From positions 7,440,001-7,504,000 of the forward strand of contig OY970235.1 in NCBI GenBank assembly GCA_963714145.1: DNA of 64,000 bases, read 5' to 3'. The notes under the pieces were generated by a model that was not told where the DNA came from, searched no databases, and worked only from the letters and a program-made list of their open reading frames with translations. A program made the translations under genes and the position numbers. Each line of letters opens with the position of its first letter. The stretch's first letter is position 1. The stretch comes from JBBWZH01 sp035544115. Lineage in GTDB: Bacteria > Actinomycetota > Actinomycetes > Mycobacteriales > CADCTP01. This document shows, piece after piece, positions 16,152 through 24,746 of the stretch.

Positions 16152-16225
16152 GCCGCCGCCGGCCCGGCCCGGCCCGCCCCGCACCGATCCGGGTGAGCTG
16201 GGGAGGGGCCGGGTAGGAGGGCGGC

Positions 16226-17863
16226 ATGAGCGAGCGGTGGTACCAGCAGGCCGTCATCTACTCCGTCGACGTGGAGACGTTCCAGGACTCCAACGGGGAC
16301 GGCGTCGGCGACCTGCGCGGGCTGATCAGCCGGCTTGACTACCTCGCCCGGCTCGGGGTGACCTGCCTGTGGCTGAGCCCGATCCACCCGACGCCGAACC
16401 GGGACGACGGCTACGACGTCGCCGACTACTACGGCATCGACCCGCGGCTCGGCTCGCTCGGCGACTTCGTCGAGCTGGTGCACCAGTGCGAGAACCGCGG
16501 CCTGCGGGTGATGATCGATCTGGTCGTCAACCACACCTCGGACGAGCACCCCTGGTTCCAGGCTGCCCGCAGCGACCCCGACTCGCCGTACCGCGACTGG
16601 TACATCTGGTCGCCGACCGAGCCGGCCAATGCCGACGACGGCGAGGTGTTCCCCGGCTACCAGCGCGGCACCTGGAGCAGGGACGCGGAGGCCGGCAGCT
16701 GGTACCACCACCGCTTCTACGACTTCCAGCCGGACCTGAACTGGGCCAACCCCGAGGTCCGCGCCGAGATCGGCCGGGTGGTCGCGTTCTGGCTGCAGCT
16801 GGGCGTCAGCGGGTTCCGGATGGACGCGGCACCGTTCACGATCGAGGAGATCCACCCCGACTCCGCCGACCGCCGGTTCGCCTTCGAGTGGCTGGAGGAC
16901 CTGCGCGACCACGTGGCCTGGCGGCGCGGCGACGCGATCGTGCTGGCCGAGGCGAACGTGCGGCGCGAGCTGATCAACGAGTTCTACGGACCGCGCGGCA
17001 GCCGGCTGCAGATGCTGTTCAACTTCCTGCTCAACCCGCGGACGTTCCTGGCTCTGGCCCGCTCCTCCGCGGTCCCGCTGGCGGCCGCGATCCAGGCCAG
17101 CCCGGCGATCCCGGCCAACTGCGCCTGGGCCACGTTCCTGCGCAACCACGACGAGGTCGACCTGTCCCAACTGCAGGACTCGGAGCGGGCGGACGTCTTC
17201 GCCGCGTTCGGCCCGGACCAGAACATGCAGCTCTACGGCCGCGGCATCCGGCGCCGGCTGGCCCCGATGCTCGGCAACGACCGGCGCCGGATCGAGCTGG
17301 CGTACCTGTTGCAGTTCAGCCTGCCCGGCACCCCGGTGCTGCGGTACGGCGAGGAGCTCGGCATGGGCGACGACCTGTCGCTGCCGGAGCGCAACTCGAT
17401 CCGTACCCCGATGCAGTGGTCGGCGGCCGCCCAGGGCGGGTTCACCAGCAGCGACAAGCCGGTCCGGCCGGTGATCAGCAAGGGCGGGTACGGCTACCGG
17501 AAGGTCAACGTCACCACCCAGGCGGCCGACCCGGCCTCGTTGCTGAGCTGGTTCGAGCGGGTGCTGCGCACGCTGCGGGAATGCCCGGAGTTCGGCATCG
17601 GCACGGCCACCGTCCTGGACCCGAAGTCGGACGCGGTGCTCGCGGTGCGCTACGACGCGCCGTGCGGCTCGGTCCTCGCCGTGCTCAACCTCGCGGACCA
17701 GCCGGTCACCGTCGACCTGCCGCCGGCCGGCAAGCTCACCGAACCCCCGCTGGACGTGCTCGGGAACCGCGGCTACCCCGCGCTCAAGCGCGACCTGACC
17801 GGAATCGAGCTGGACGGCTGGGGCTACCGCTGGATCCGGCTGGGCCGCACCCTCGGCACCTGA
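16226..17863 (+). CDS. treS: TreS-like GH13 glycosidase (trehalose synthase / alpha-amylase family)
   Basis: A 545-aa GH13 protein of the trehalose synthase (maltose alpha-glucosyltransferase) type. Family blocks are present: ADYYGID, DLVVNHTSDEHPWF, GFRMDAAPF with the nucleophile Asp200, VLAEAN with the acid/base Glu242, and FLRNHDEVD with the transition-state Asp309. The start motif WYQQAVIYSVDVETFQDSNG and NSIRTPMQWS match TreS. TreS interconverts maltose and trehalose; other GH13 activities such as a hydrolase cannot be ruled out. AGGAGGG precedes the ATG. The maltokinase domain that some fusions carry is absent. Confidence 0.82.
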   Translation: MSERWYQQAVIYSVDVETFQDSNGDGVGDLRGLISRLDYLARLGVTCLWLSPIHPTPNRDDGYDVADYYGIDPRLGSLGDFVELVHQCENRGLRVMIDLVVNHTSDEHPWFQAARSDPDSPYRDWYIWSPTEPANADDGEVFPGYQRGTWSRDAEAGSWYHHRFYDFQPDLNWANPEVRAEIGRVVAFWLQLGVSGFRMDAAPFTIEEIHPDSADRRFAFEWLEDLRDHVAWRRGDAIVLAEANVRRELINEFYGPRGSRLQMLFNFLLNPRTFLALARSSAVPLAAAIQASPAIPANCAWATFLRNHDEVDLSQLQDSERADVFAAFGPDQNMQLYGRGIRRRLAPMLGNDRRRIELAYLLQFSLPGTPVLRYGEELGMGDDLSLPERNSIRTPMQWSAAAQGGFTSSDKPVRPVISKGGYGYRKVNVTTQAADPASLLSWFERVLRTLRECPEFGIGTATVLDPKSDAVLAVRYDAPCGSVLAVLNLADQPVTVDLPPAGKLTEPPLDVLGNRGYPALKRDLTGIELDGWGYRWIRLGRTLGT

Positions 17864-17907
17864 GCCGCACCCCCCGGAGCCTGAGCCGGCAGCGCATCCG
17901 GCGCCGG

Positions 17908-18906
17908 CTACGGGACCAGCACGGCGGCGCCGGTGACATGGCCGGTGGCCAGCGCGGTCAGCGCGGCGTTCACGTCGGCCAGCGGGTACGGCTGGGTGGT
18001 CACGGACAGCCGCAACTGGGCCGCGAGGCGGAGGAACTCCTCCCCGTCGGCGCGGGTGTTCGCGGTCACGCTGCGGACCTGGCGCTCGGCGAACAGGTGC
18101 TCGGTGTAGCGCAGCGGGGGCACGTCGGAGAGGTGGATGCCGGCGATCGAGAGCGTGCCGCCGCGGTCCAGCGCGGCCAGCGCGACCGGGACCAGGTCGC
18201 CGACCGGGGCGAAGAGGACGGCCGAGTCCAGCTTCTCCGGCGGCGGGTCGGTCGCGTCGCCGGCCGACATCGCGCCCAGCGACAGCGCGAGCGACCGCGC
18301 CGCGGCCGACCGGGTCAGCACGTGCACCCGGGCGCCCTCGTGCACCGCGACCTGCGCGACCAGGTGCGCGGACGCGCCGAAGCCGTAGATGCCCAGCCGG
18401 CCGCCGGGCGGCAGCGCGGCCCGGCGCAGCGACCGGTAGCCGACGATCCCGGCGCACAGCAGCGGCGCGGCGGTCACGCTGTCGTACCCGGCCGGCAGCC
18501 GGTACGCGTACGCCTCGGGGACGACCGCGTGCTCGGCGAACCCGCCGTCGGCGTCCCAGCCGGTGAACTCGGCGGCCACGCACAGGTTCTCCGCGCCGCG
18601 CCGGCAGTACCGGCACTTCCCGCAGGTACGGCGCAGCCAGGCGATGCCGATCCGGTCACCGGCGGCGAACCGGGTCGCACCGGCACCGAGGGCGTCCACG
18701 GCGCCGACGATCTCGTGCCCGGGCGCGGTGCCGGGCCGGTGTGGCGGCAGATCGCCCTCGGCCAGGTGCAGGTCGGTGCGGCAGACGCCGCAGGCCAGCA
18801 CCCGGACCCGGACCTCGCCCGGGCCGGGCTCCGGCACCGGTTTGTCCACCAGCAGCAGCGGGTCGCCGGCGATCGGGCCGGGCCGCCGCACCACCCACGC
18901 CTTCAT
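17908..18906 (-). CDS. Zinc-dependent alcohol dehydrogenase
   Basis: A 332-aa medium-chain dehydrogenase/reductase of the AdhP/AdhA type, reducing aldehydes or oxidising alcohols with NAD(P). The catalytic zinc ligands fit Cys39 (LACGVCRTDLH) and His64-Glu65 (PGHEIVG); the structural zinc ligands are Cys95, Cys98, Cys101 and Cys109 (TCGKCRYCRRGAENLC). The Rossmann fold carries GRLGIYGFGASAHLVAQV. Length is typical. It is convergent with the GH13 gene (44 bp) and divergent from the Ada-AlkA gene. Confidence 0.9.
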   Translation of the reverse strand: MKAWVVRRPGPIAGDPLLLVDKPVPEPGPGEVRVRVLACGVCRTDLHLAEGDLPPHRPGTAPGHEIVGAVDALGAGATRFAAGDRIGIAWLRRTCGKCRYCRRGAENLCVAAEFTGWDADGGFAEHAVVPEAYAYRLPAGYDSVTAAPLLCAGIVGYRSLRRAALPPGGRLGIYGFGASAHLVAQVAVHEGARVHVLTRSAAARSLALSLGAMSAGDATDPPPEKLDSAVLFAPVGDLVPVALAALDRGGTLSIAGIHLSDVPPLRYTEHLFAERQVRSVTANTRADGEEFLRLAAQLRLSVTTQPYPLADVNAALTALATGHVTGAAVLVP

Positions 18907-19019
18907 ACCGGCTATCCTGCCCGCTCGCCGGCCGGGCCTTCTACTGGCGGGTTTCGGACCACCGGGTCGAGGTCTGAATTCCGCCAGGGATAGGCCGGCC
19001 CAGCTGGCAGAGTGGTCCC

Positions 19020-20702
19020 GTGCTCGCCGACTCCGACCTCTGCTACCAGGCCATGCAGAGTCGAGACAGCCGGTTCGACGGCTGGTTCTTCGTGGCCGTG
19101 ACGTCCACCAAGATCTACTGCCGGCCGAGCTGCCCGGCCGGTCCGCCGAAGCGGGCGAACGTGCGGTTCTACCCGAGCGCCGCGGCCGCGCAGTCGGCCG
19201 GGTTCCGGGCCTGCAAGCGGTGCCGTCCGGACGCGACCCCCGGCTCGCCGGAATGGGACATCCGGGCCGACCTGGTCGGCCGCGCGATGCGGCTGATCGG
19301 CGACGGCGTGGTCGACCGCGAGGGCGTGACCGGGCTGGCCCGCCGGCTCGGCTTCAGCGAGCGGCACGTGCACCGGCAGCTGGTCGCCGAGGTCGGCGCC
19401 GGGCCGATCGCGGTCGCCCGGGCGCAACGGTCGCAGACCGCGCGGGTGCTGCTGGAGACGACCGACCTGGCCATCGCGGACGTCGCGTTCGCCGCCGGGT
19501 TCGCCAGCATCCGGCAGTTCAACGACACGATCCGGGAGGTGTTCGCGGTCACCCCGACCGACCTGCGCCGTACCGGAAAGGCCGACCAGGCCACCACCCC
19601 GGGCACGATCGTGGTCCGGCTGCCGTACCGGGCGCCGGTCGACCTGCCGGCGCTGTTCGAGTTCCTCGCGATCCGGGCGGTGCCCGGCATCGAGGAATGG
19701 GACGGCGGCACCTACCGCCGCAGCGTCGCGCTGCCGCACGGTCCCGGCGTGATCGCGCTGAGCGCCCCGCCCGCCGCCGGGCCCCGGCCGGGTCGGGTCG
19801 GCCCGCCTGCCGGCGCCGGGCCCCTCGACGGGGCTGGACAGCTCGGCCGGGCTGGGCAGCTCGGCCGGGCTGGGGCCCTCGACGGCGCCGCACCCGTCGA
19901 CCGAGCCGGGCAGCTCGACCGGGCCGGACAACCCGACCGGGCTGGGCAACCCGACGGGGCTGGGCAGCTCAGGCGCCGGACCGGGCCGGAGCCGGCCCGG
20001 TACGTGCGGTGCGCGCTGCGGCTGGCCGACGTCCGCGATCTGCCGGTGGCCGTGCAGCGCTGCCGGTGGCTGCTCGACCTGGACGCCGACCCGGTCGCGG
20101 TGGCCGCGGCGCTCGGCGGCGACCCGCTGCTCGGCCCGCTGGTCGCGGCCAGCCCGGGCCGCCGGGTGCCTGGCCACGTCGACGGCGCCGAGCTGGCCGT
20201 CCGGGCGGTGCTCGGCCAGCAGGTCACGGTCGCCGCCGCCCGTACGCTGGCCGGCCGGCTGGTCGCCCGGTTCGGCACCGCGCTGCCCGACCCGGTCGGG
20301 TCGATCACCCACCTGTTCCCCGGCCCGGCGACGCTCGCCGCCGCCGAGCTGGCCGGGTTCGGGATGCCGGCCGCGCGGCTGCGGGCCCTGTCCGGGTTGG
20401 CGGCCGCGCTGGCTTCCGGCGGCCTGGTCCTCGACCCGGGCGCCGACCGGGCCGCGGTGTACCGGCAGCTGCTCGACCTGCCCGGCATCGGGCCGTGGAC
20501 CGCCTCGTACGTGACGATGCGCGCGGTCGGCGACCCGGATGTGTTCTTGCCCACAGACGTGGGCGTCCGGCATGCGCTAGACCGGCTCGGCGCCGACTCC
20601 GATCCGAAGGCCGCGGCCACGCTGGCTGAACGCTGGCGGCCGTGGCGGTCCTACGCCCTGCTCCACCTCTGGGGCAGTCTCGACAGCAACGGAAGGAACT
20701 AG
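19020..20702 (+). CDS. Ada-AlkA fusion: methyl-phosphotriester sensor, AraC HTH and 3-methyladenine glycosylase
   Basis: A 560-aa DNA-repair protein, GTG start. Residues 1-75 form the Ada zinc domain with Cys34, Cys38, Cys65 and Cys68 (IYCRPSCP, ACKRCRPD), where Cys34 accepts methyl groups from phosphotriesters. Residues 85-180 are an AraC-type helix-turn-helix (ARRLGFSERHVHRQL, IADVAFAAGFASIRQFN). The rest is AlkA, with the helix-hairpin-helix LDLPGIGPWTASYVTMRA and the catalytic Asp in PTDVGVRHALDRLG. Between the AlkA N-domain strands an insert of about 55 residues repeats GRAGQLGRAG-like units, encoded by an 18-nt-type minisatellite at 19813-19975. It is 2 bp from ogt, so the two form an adaptive-response operon. 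Confidence 0.92.
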   Translation: MLADSDLCYQAMQSRDSRFDGWFFVAVTSTKIYCRPSCPAGPPKRANVRFYPSAAAAQSAGFRACKRCRPDATPGSPEWDIRADLVGRAMRLIGDGVVDREGVTGLARRLGFSERHVHRQLVAEVGAGPIAVARAQRSQTARVLLETTDLAIADVAFAAGFASIRQFNDTIREVFAVTPTDLRRTGKADQATTPGTIVVRLPYRAPVDLPALFEFLAIRAVPGIEEWDGGTYRRSVALPHGPGVIALSAPPAAGPRPGRVGPPAGAGPLDGAGQLGRAGQLGRAGALDGAAPVDRAGQLDRAGQPDRAGQPDGAGQLRRRTGPEPARYVRCALRLADVRDLPVAVQRCRWLLDLDADPVAVAAALGGDPLLGPLVAASPGRRVPGHVDGAELAVRAVLGQQVTVAAARTLAGRLVARFGTALPDPVGSITHLFPGPATLAAAELAGFGMPAARLRALSGLAAALASGGLVLDPGADRAAVYRQLLDLPGIGPWTASYVTMRAVGDPDVFLPTDVGVRHALDRLGADSDPKAAATLAERWRPWRSYALLHLWGSLDSNGRN

Positions 20703-20704
20703 CC

Positions 20705-21226
20705 GTGTCCCGCTACTTCGCGACGGTCCCGTCGCCGATCGGCTCGCTGCTGCTGGTGAGCGACGGCGAGGCGCTGACCGCGCTGGAGATGGAGCCGCAC
20801 CGGCCGGAGGTCGCCGGCGGGGCCCGGCCCGACACCGGCCCGCTGCGCGCCGTCATCGAGCAGCTCGAGGCCTACTTCGCCGGCGACCGCACCGACTTCG
20901 ACCTGCCACTTCGCCCGCACGGCACCGAGTTCCAGCGGCGCGTCTGGGCGGGCCTGGTGGCCATCCCGTACGGCCGGACGACCAGCTACGGCGCGCTCGC
21001 GACCGAACTGGGCAACCCGACCGCGTCCCGGGCGGTGGGGCTGGCGAACGGCCGCAACCCGATCGCGGTGATCATCCCGTGCCACCGGGTGATCGGCGCC
21101 GACGGCAGCCTGACCGGCTACGGCGGCGGGCTGGACCGCAAGCGCTGGCTGCTCGGCCACGAGGTCGCCACCCTGACCAAGCTCGGGCAGGTCGTTAGCG
21201 CGGCATTTCCGGTCGGACTCTGGTAG
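20705..21226 (+). CDS. ogt: Methylated-DNA-protein-cysteine methyltransferase
   Basis: A 173-aa O6-alkylguanine-DNA alkyltransferase that transfers alkyl groups from O6-methylguanine to its own Cys126 in the PCHRV motif. Other family marks are the IPYGRTTSYGALA helix, the arginine finger region NPTASRAVGLANGRNPIA and the C-terminal GYGGGLDRKRWLLGHE. The GTG start at 20705 has GGAAGGAAC upstream and follows the ada-alkA stop after 2 bp, indicating cotranscription and translational coupling. The tail VSAAFPVGLW extends slightly past the usual end. Confidence 0.95.
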   Translation: MSRYFATVPSPIGSLLLVSDGEALTALEMEPHRPEVAGGARPDTGPLRAVIEQLEAYFAGDRTDFDLPLRPHGTEFQRRVWAGLVAIPYGRTTSYGALATELGNPTASRAVGLANGRNPIAVIIPCHRVIGADGSLTGYGGGLDRKRWLLGHEVATLTKLGQVVSAAFPVGLW

Positions 21227-21277
21227 AGCGACGATCGGGTCGCCAACCGGGCATGTCCGACTAGACTTCGCGGCAGG

Positions 21278-22888
21278 GTGGTGGTGCGCATGGGGCATCC
21301 GCCGGCTGACGCTTGTGTCGCCGACCGGCTCGCCGTGGCGGCCCGGCACGTCCGGGAAGCGCGGGTCGATGACGTGCGCGCCGAGGTCGAGGCTGCCCGC
21401 GCCGCCGCCGGCGGGGCGCTCGGCCGCGATGATGCGGTGCTCGCCGGCGTGCTGCTCGCGACCGCGTACCTGAATGTCGACCGGCTGGCCGAAGCCAGCC
21501 GGGAGCTGGCCACCGTCCAGCCGCTGCTGCCCGACACCCCGCCGCTGCGGCAGGCCCGCTACCACGCGATCGCCGGCAGCGTCGCGCACGGCCTGGGCAA
21601 CGAGGCACGTGCCATCTCGGAGCTGATCTGGGCACTGGCCCTGGTGGACGAGAACCAGCCGGCCACCGAGGAGCTGGCCCGGGTGCTCGGCAACTGCTCC
21701 GGCGTGCTGGCCCGCACCCAGCTGTTCACCCTGGGGGTCGACGCCGGCGAGCGGGCCATGCAGGCCGCGATCGCCTGCGGCATCCCGGCCGGGCTGTTCC
21801 AGTTCCGGGCCGGGGCGGCGAACCTGGCCTGGGCCATCCGGCTGGAGCACCTGCGGCTGCCGAAGGACGCCCAGGAGAAGTGGCAGGCCGCCGCCGGGCA
21901 GCTCAGCGCGAGCCTGACCTGGGGCGATGACATGCTGACCCCGCTGTGTGTGGCCCGGACGCACGCCTACCTGGGGCTCGCGGCGGCCCGGCTGGGTGAC
22001 CCGGTCGAGGCCCGCCGGCAGCTGGCCACCGTCCGGACGATCGAGATCACCGAGCCGACCGAGCACGGCGAGGTCGGGTCGCTGCTGACCCACCTGGAGG
22101 GGGCCACCCTGCTGGCCGAGGGCCGGGCCGACGCGGCCGTGCGGATGCTCGCGCCGAGCTGGCCCGAGGTGCGCGACCAGCACCAGCCCCCATGGACCGA
22201 GGACGTCGCGTTCCTGCTGGCCCGCGCCGCCGAGGCCACCCACAACAACCGGGACGCGCTGCGCTGGTACGGCGAGGTGCACAAGCGGTACGGCCAGGCC
22301 GAGTACGAGGTGGCGCTGGCCCGGGCCGCCGCGGCCCGGCTGGCGGTCGACCGGGAGGCGCTGGTCCGGCGCAGCCGGCAGCTGGAGTCCGACCGCCGGT
22401 CCGATCCACTGACCGGGGTGGCCAACCGGCGGGCGCTGGACGAGGAGCTGCGCGAGCGGGTGCCCGGCACCAGCCCAGCCGCCGGCCCGACCACGCTGAT
22501 CGTCGTCGACGTGGACCACTTCAAGCGGATCAACGACGAGTGCGGCCACCTCACCGGAGACGAGGTGCTGCTCCGGGTGGCCCGGCTGCTGCGCCAGCAG
22601 GTGCGCGACGGCGACCTGTGCGCCCGGTTCGGCGGTGACGAGTTCGTCCTGCTGCTGACCGCGACGCTGGCCGAGGCGGGCGACGCGGCGGCCCGGCTGT
22701 CCGCGGCGGTGGCCGGCTACGAGTGGGCCACGCTGGCCCCCGGGCTGTCGGTCACGGTCACCTGCGGGCTGGCCCAGAGCACCGCCGCACACACCCCGGC
22801 CACCCTGTTCGCCGCGGCCGACGCCGACCTGCTCGCGGCGAAACGGGCCCGGCACCGGCGCAGCGTTTCGGCAACTGCGTCAGGCTGA
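21278..22888 (+). CDS. TPR-like GGDEF diguanylate cyclase
   Basis: A 536-aa cytoplasmic protein. The first 370 residues are a helical repeat of TPR type without membrane segments (RLAEASRELATVQPLLPDTP, LGNEARAISELIWALALVDE), then a linker helix leads into DPLTGVANRRALDEEL and a GGDEF domain with an intact RFGGDEFVLLL signature and VDVDHFKRINDECGHLTGDE. It should make c-di-GMP, with the TPR part sensing a partner. Start is GTG 21278 or ATG 21290. The next gene is a paralogue arranged in tandem, 63 bp apart. Confidence 0.88.
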   Translation: MVVRMGHPPADACVADRLAVAARHVREARVDDVRAEVEAARAAAGGALGRDDAVLAGVLLATAYLNVDRLAEASRELATVQPLLPDTPPLRQARYHAIAGSVAHGLGNEARAISELIWALALVDENQPATEELARVLGNCSGVLARTQLFTLGVDAGERAMQAAIACGIPAGLFQFRAGAANLAWAIRLEHLRLPKDAQEKWQAAAGQLSASLTWGDDMLTPLCVARTHAYLGLAAARLGDPVEARRQLATVRTIEITEPTEHGEVGSLLTHLEGATLLAEGRADAAVRMLAPSWPEVRDQHQPPWTEDVAFLLARAAEATHNNRDALRWYGEVHKRYGQAEYEVALARAAAARLAVDREALVRRSRQLESDRRSDPLTGVANRRALDEELRERVPGTSPAAGPTTLIVVDVDHFKRINDECGHLTGDEVLLRVARLLRQQVRDGDLCARFGGDEFVLLLTATLAEAGDAAARLSAAVAGYEWATLAPGLSVTVTCGLAQSTAAHTPATLFAAADADLLAAKRARHRRSVSATASG

Positions 22889-22951
22889 CCCAAAACCTCA
22901 CACCGAGGTCGGGACGACCTGCTTACACTCCTGCCGGGGAGGAGTGTCGGC

Positions 22952-24574
22952 ATGCTGCAGCAAGCCCAGCAGGACCCGCGGTTGGCCAAGCCCTTGGCCA
23001 CCGCTGGTGAGCTTGCCCGCGAGGGCCGGGCGGACGAGTTGAAGAAGCTCGCCGCCGGGCTGGAGTCGGACGGCATCCAGGTCCCGCTGGACGAGAAGGT
23101 GCTGCTCGGCACGCTGCTCGCGCAGGCCTACGCGAACGCCACGGACTTCCCGGCCGCGCAGGACACGCTCGACGCACTGCAGCCGCTGGTGCCGGCCGCG
23201 CGGCGCGCGCTACAGGCCCGGTTCCAGTCGGTCGCCGCCTGGGCCGCGCAGGGGCTGCGGGATGAGGAACGGGCGATCGAGCTCGGCGTCCGGGCGGCCA
23301 CGCTGGCCGACGACTGCCCGCCGGATGAGGACCTGCTCGCCGCGCTGGGCAACTGCGCGCTCGTGTTCGCGCAGATGCAGCTGTTCCCGCTCGCGGTGGA
23401 GACCGGCGAGCGGGCGCTGTCCAGCTTCACGGCCGCCGGCATCCCGGTGGCCCGGCTCCAGTTCCAGCTCGGCTACCTGCATCTGTGCTGGGCGATCCGG
23501 CTGGAGCACCTCGGCCTGGTGGAGGAGAGCCGGGCCAAGTGGGTGGAGGCGGTCCGCCGGCTGGACCACGCGCTCGCCGACGGCCGGCTCTCCTCGCTGT
23601 TCCGGGCCTGGGCGGCGGCCTGGCGGTCCACCTGCGGGTCCCGGATGGGCCGGATCGAGGAGGCCCGCCGCGACCTGGAGCAGGCCCGGCGCACCCCGGT
23701 CCGGCCGCGGAACCCGTCGGTCGAGCGGGCCATCGTGCACGCGGCGGCCACGCTGCTGGTCGCCGAGGGCAAGTTCACCGACGCGCAGGACCAGTTGCTC
23801 GCGCTCTGGGGCCCGTCGGTGGAGGCCGGCGCCCGGGTCTGGACCGAGGACGTCGCCTGGCTGCTCGGCCGGGTCGCGCTGTCGGTCGGCAACCATGCCG
23901 AGGCGCTGCGCTGGCACCGGGAGATGCACGAGCGGTACGGCCGGGCGCAGTACGACGCGTGGATGAGCCGGGCCACCGCGGCCAGGCTGCGGGTCGAGCA
24001 GGAGGCGCTGGTCCGGCGCACCCAGGAACTGGAGTCGGACGTGCTGTCCGACCCGCTGACCGGGGTGCCGAACCGGCGGGCGTTCGACGCGAACCTGCCC
24101 CGGCTGGTCGCCGCCGCGCATGCCGGCCACACCCCGCTGACCCTGGCGATCGTCGACATCGACCACTTCAAGCGGATCAACGACAACCACGGGCACACGG
24201 TCGGCGACGAGGTGCTGCGGCTGGTGGCCCAGGTGCTGCGCGAGCACTCCCGGGACGCCGACCGGTGCGCCCGGTACGGCGGCGACGAGCTGGTGATCTG
24301 CCTGCCGGCCGGGCTGGCCGAGGCGACCACCGCGCTGACCCGGATCGGCCGGAAGATCACCGAGCACCAGTGGGCCGCCGTCGCGCCGGAGCTGGCCGTC
24401 TCGGTCAGCACCGGGTTGGCCGAGCTGGGCCCCGGCGACACCGCGACCACCCTGTTCTGGTCCGCCGACCAGAGCCTGCTCACCGCCAAGCGGGCCCGGC
24501 AGGCCAGGTTGGCCGGGGCCGAAGCGGCAGCCGATGGTGTACCGCCGGCCCGGGCCCCCTCCCCGTCCAGCTGA
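22952..24574 (+). CDS. TPR-like GGDEF protein with GGDEL signature
   Basis: A 540-aa paralogue of the previous gene along its whole length: TPR-like residues 1-365, then DPLTGVPNRRAFDANL and the GGDEF domain with VDIDHFKRINDNHGHTVGDE. The signature is RYGGDELVICL, Leu replacing the usual Phe; other active-site residues are present, so activity is possible but not certain. The tail is a short disordered PPARAPSPSS. A gene duplication with divergence is the simple explanation of the pair. ATG 22952 follows GGGGAGGAG (SD). Confidence 0.85.
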   Translation: MLQQAQQDPRLAKPLATAGELAREGRADELKKLAAGLESDGIQVPLDEKVLLGTLLAQAYANATDFPAAQDTLDALQPLVPAARRALQARFQSVAAWAAQGLRDEERAIELGVRAATLADDCPPDEDLLAALGNCALVFAQMQLFPLAVETGERALSSFTAAGIPVARLQFQLGYLHLCWAIRLEHLGLVEESRAKWVEAVRRLDHALADGRLSSLFRAWAAAWRSTCGSRMGRIEEARRDLEQARRTPVRPRNPSVERAIVHAAATLLVAEGKFTDAQDQLLALWGPSVEAGARVWTEDVAWLLGRVALSVGNHAEALRWHREMHERYGRAQYDAWMSRATAARLRVEQEALVRRTQELESDVLSDPLTGVPNRRAFDANLPRLVAAAHAGHTPLTLAIVDIDHFKRINDNHGHTVGDEVLRLVAQVLREHSRDADRCARYGGDELVICLPAGLAEATTALTRIGRKITEHQWAAVAPELAVSVSTGLAELGPGDTATTLFWSADQSLLTAKRARQARLAGAEAAADGVPPARAPSPSS

Positions 24575-24746
24575 GGCGTCAACCCTGAGTGCTTGGCCAC
24601 GGCTTTGCTGTGTCGTTTGGGTGGCTCCAGGCTGGTCCGGGCCCGGACGGGCCGTTCAACGGTTAGCTTCACCGCATCGGCACCATCCACCGGCGGGCGG
24701 CGTCGCTGTCTGACTGCGGCTCGCCTCGTCCCCTCGGGAGGATCGC

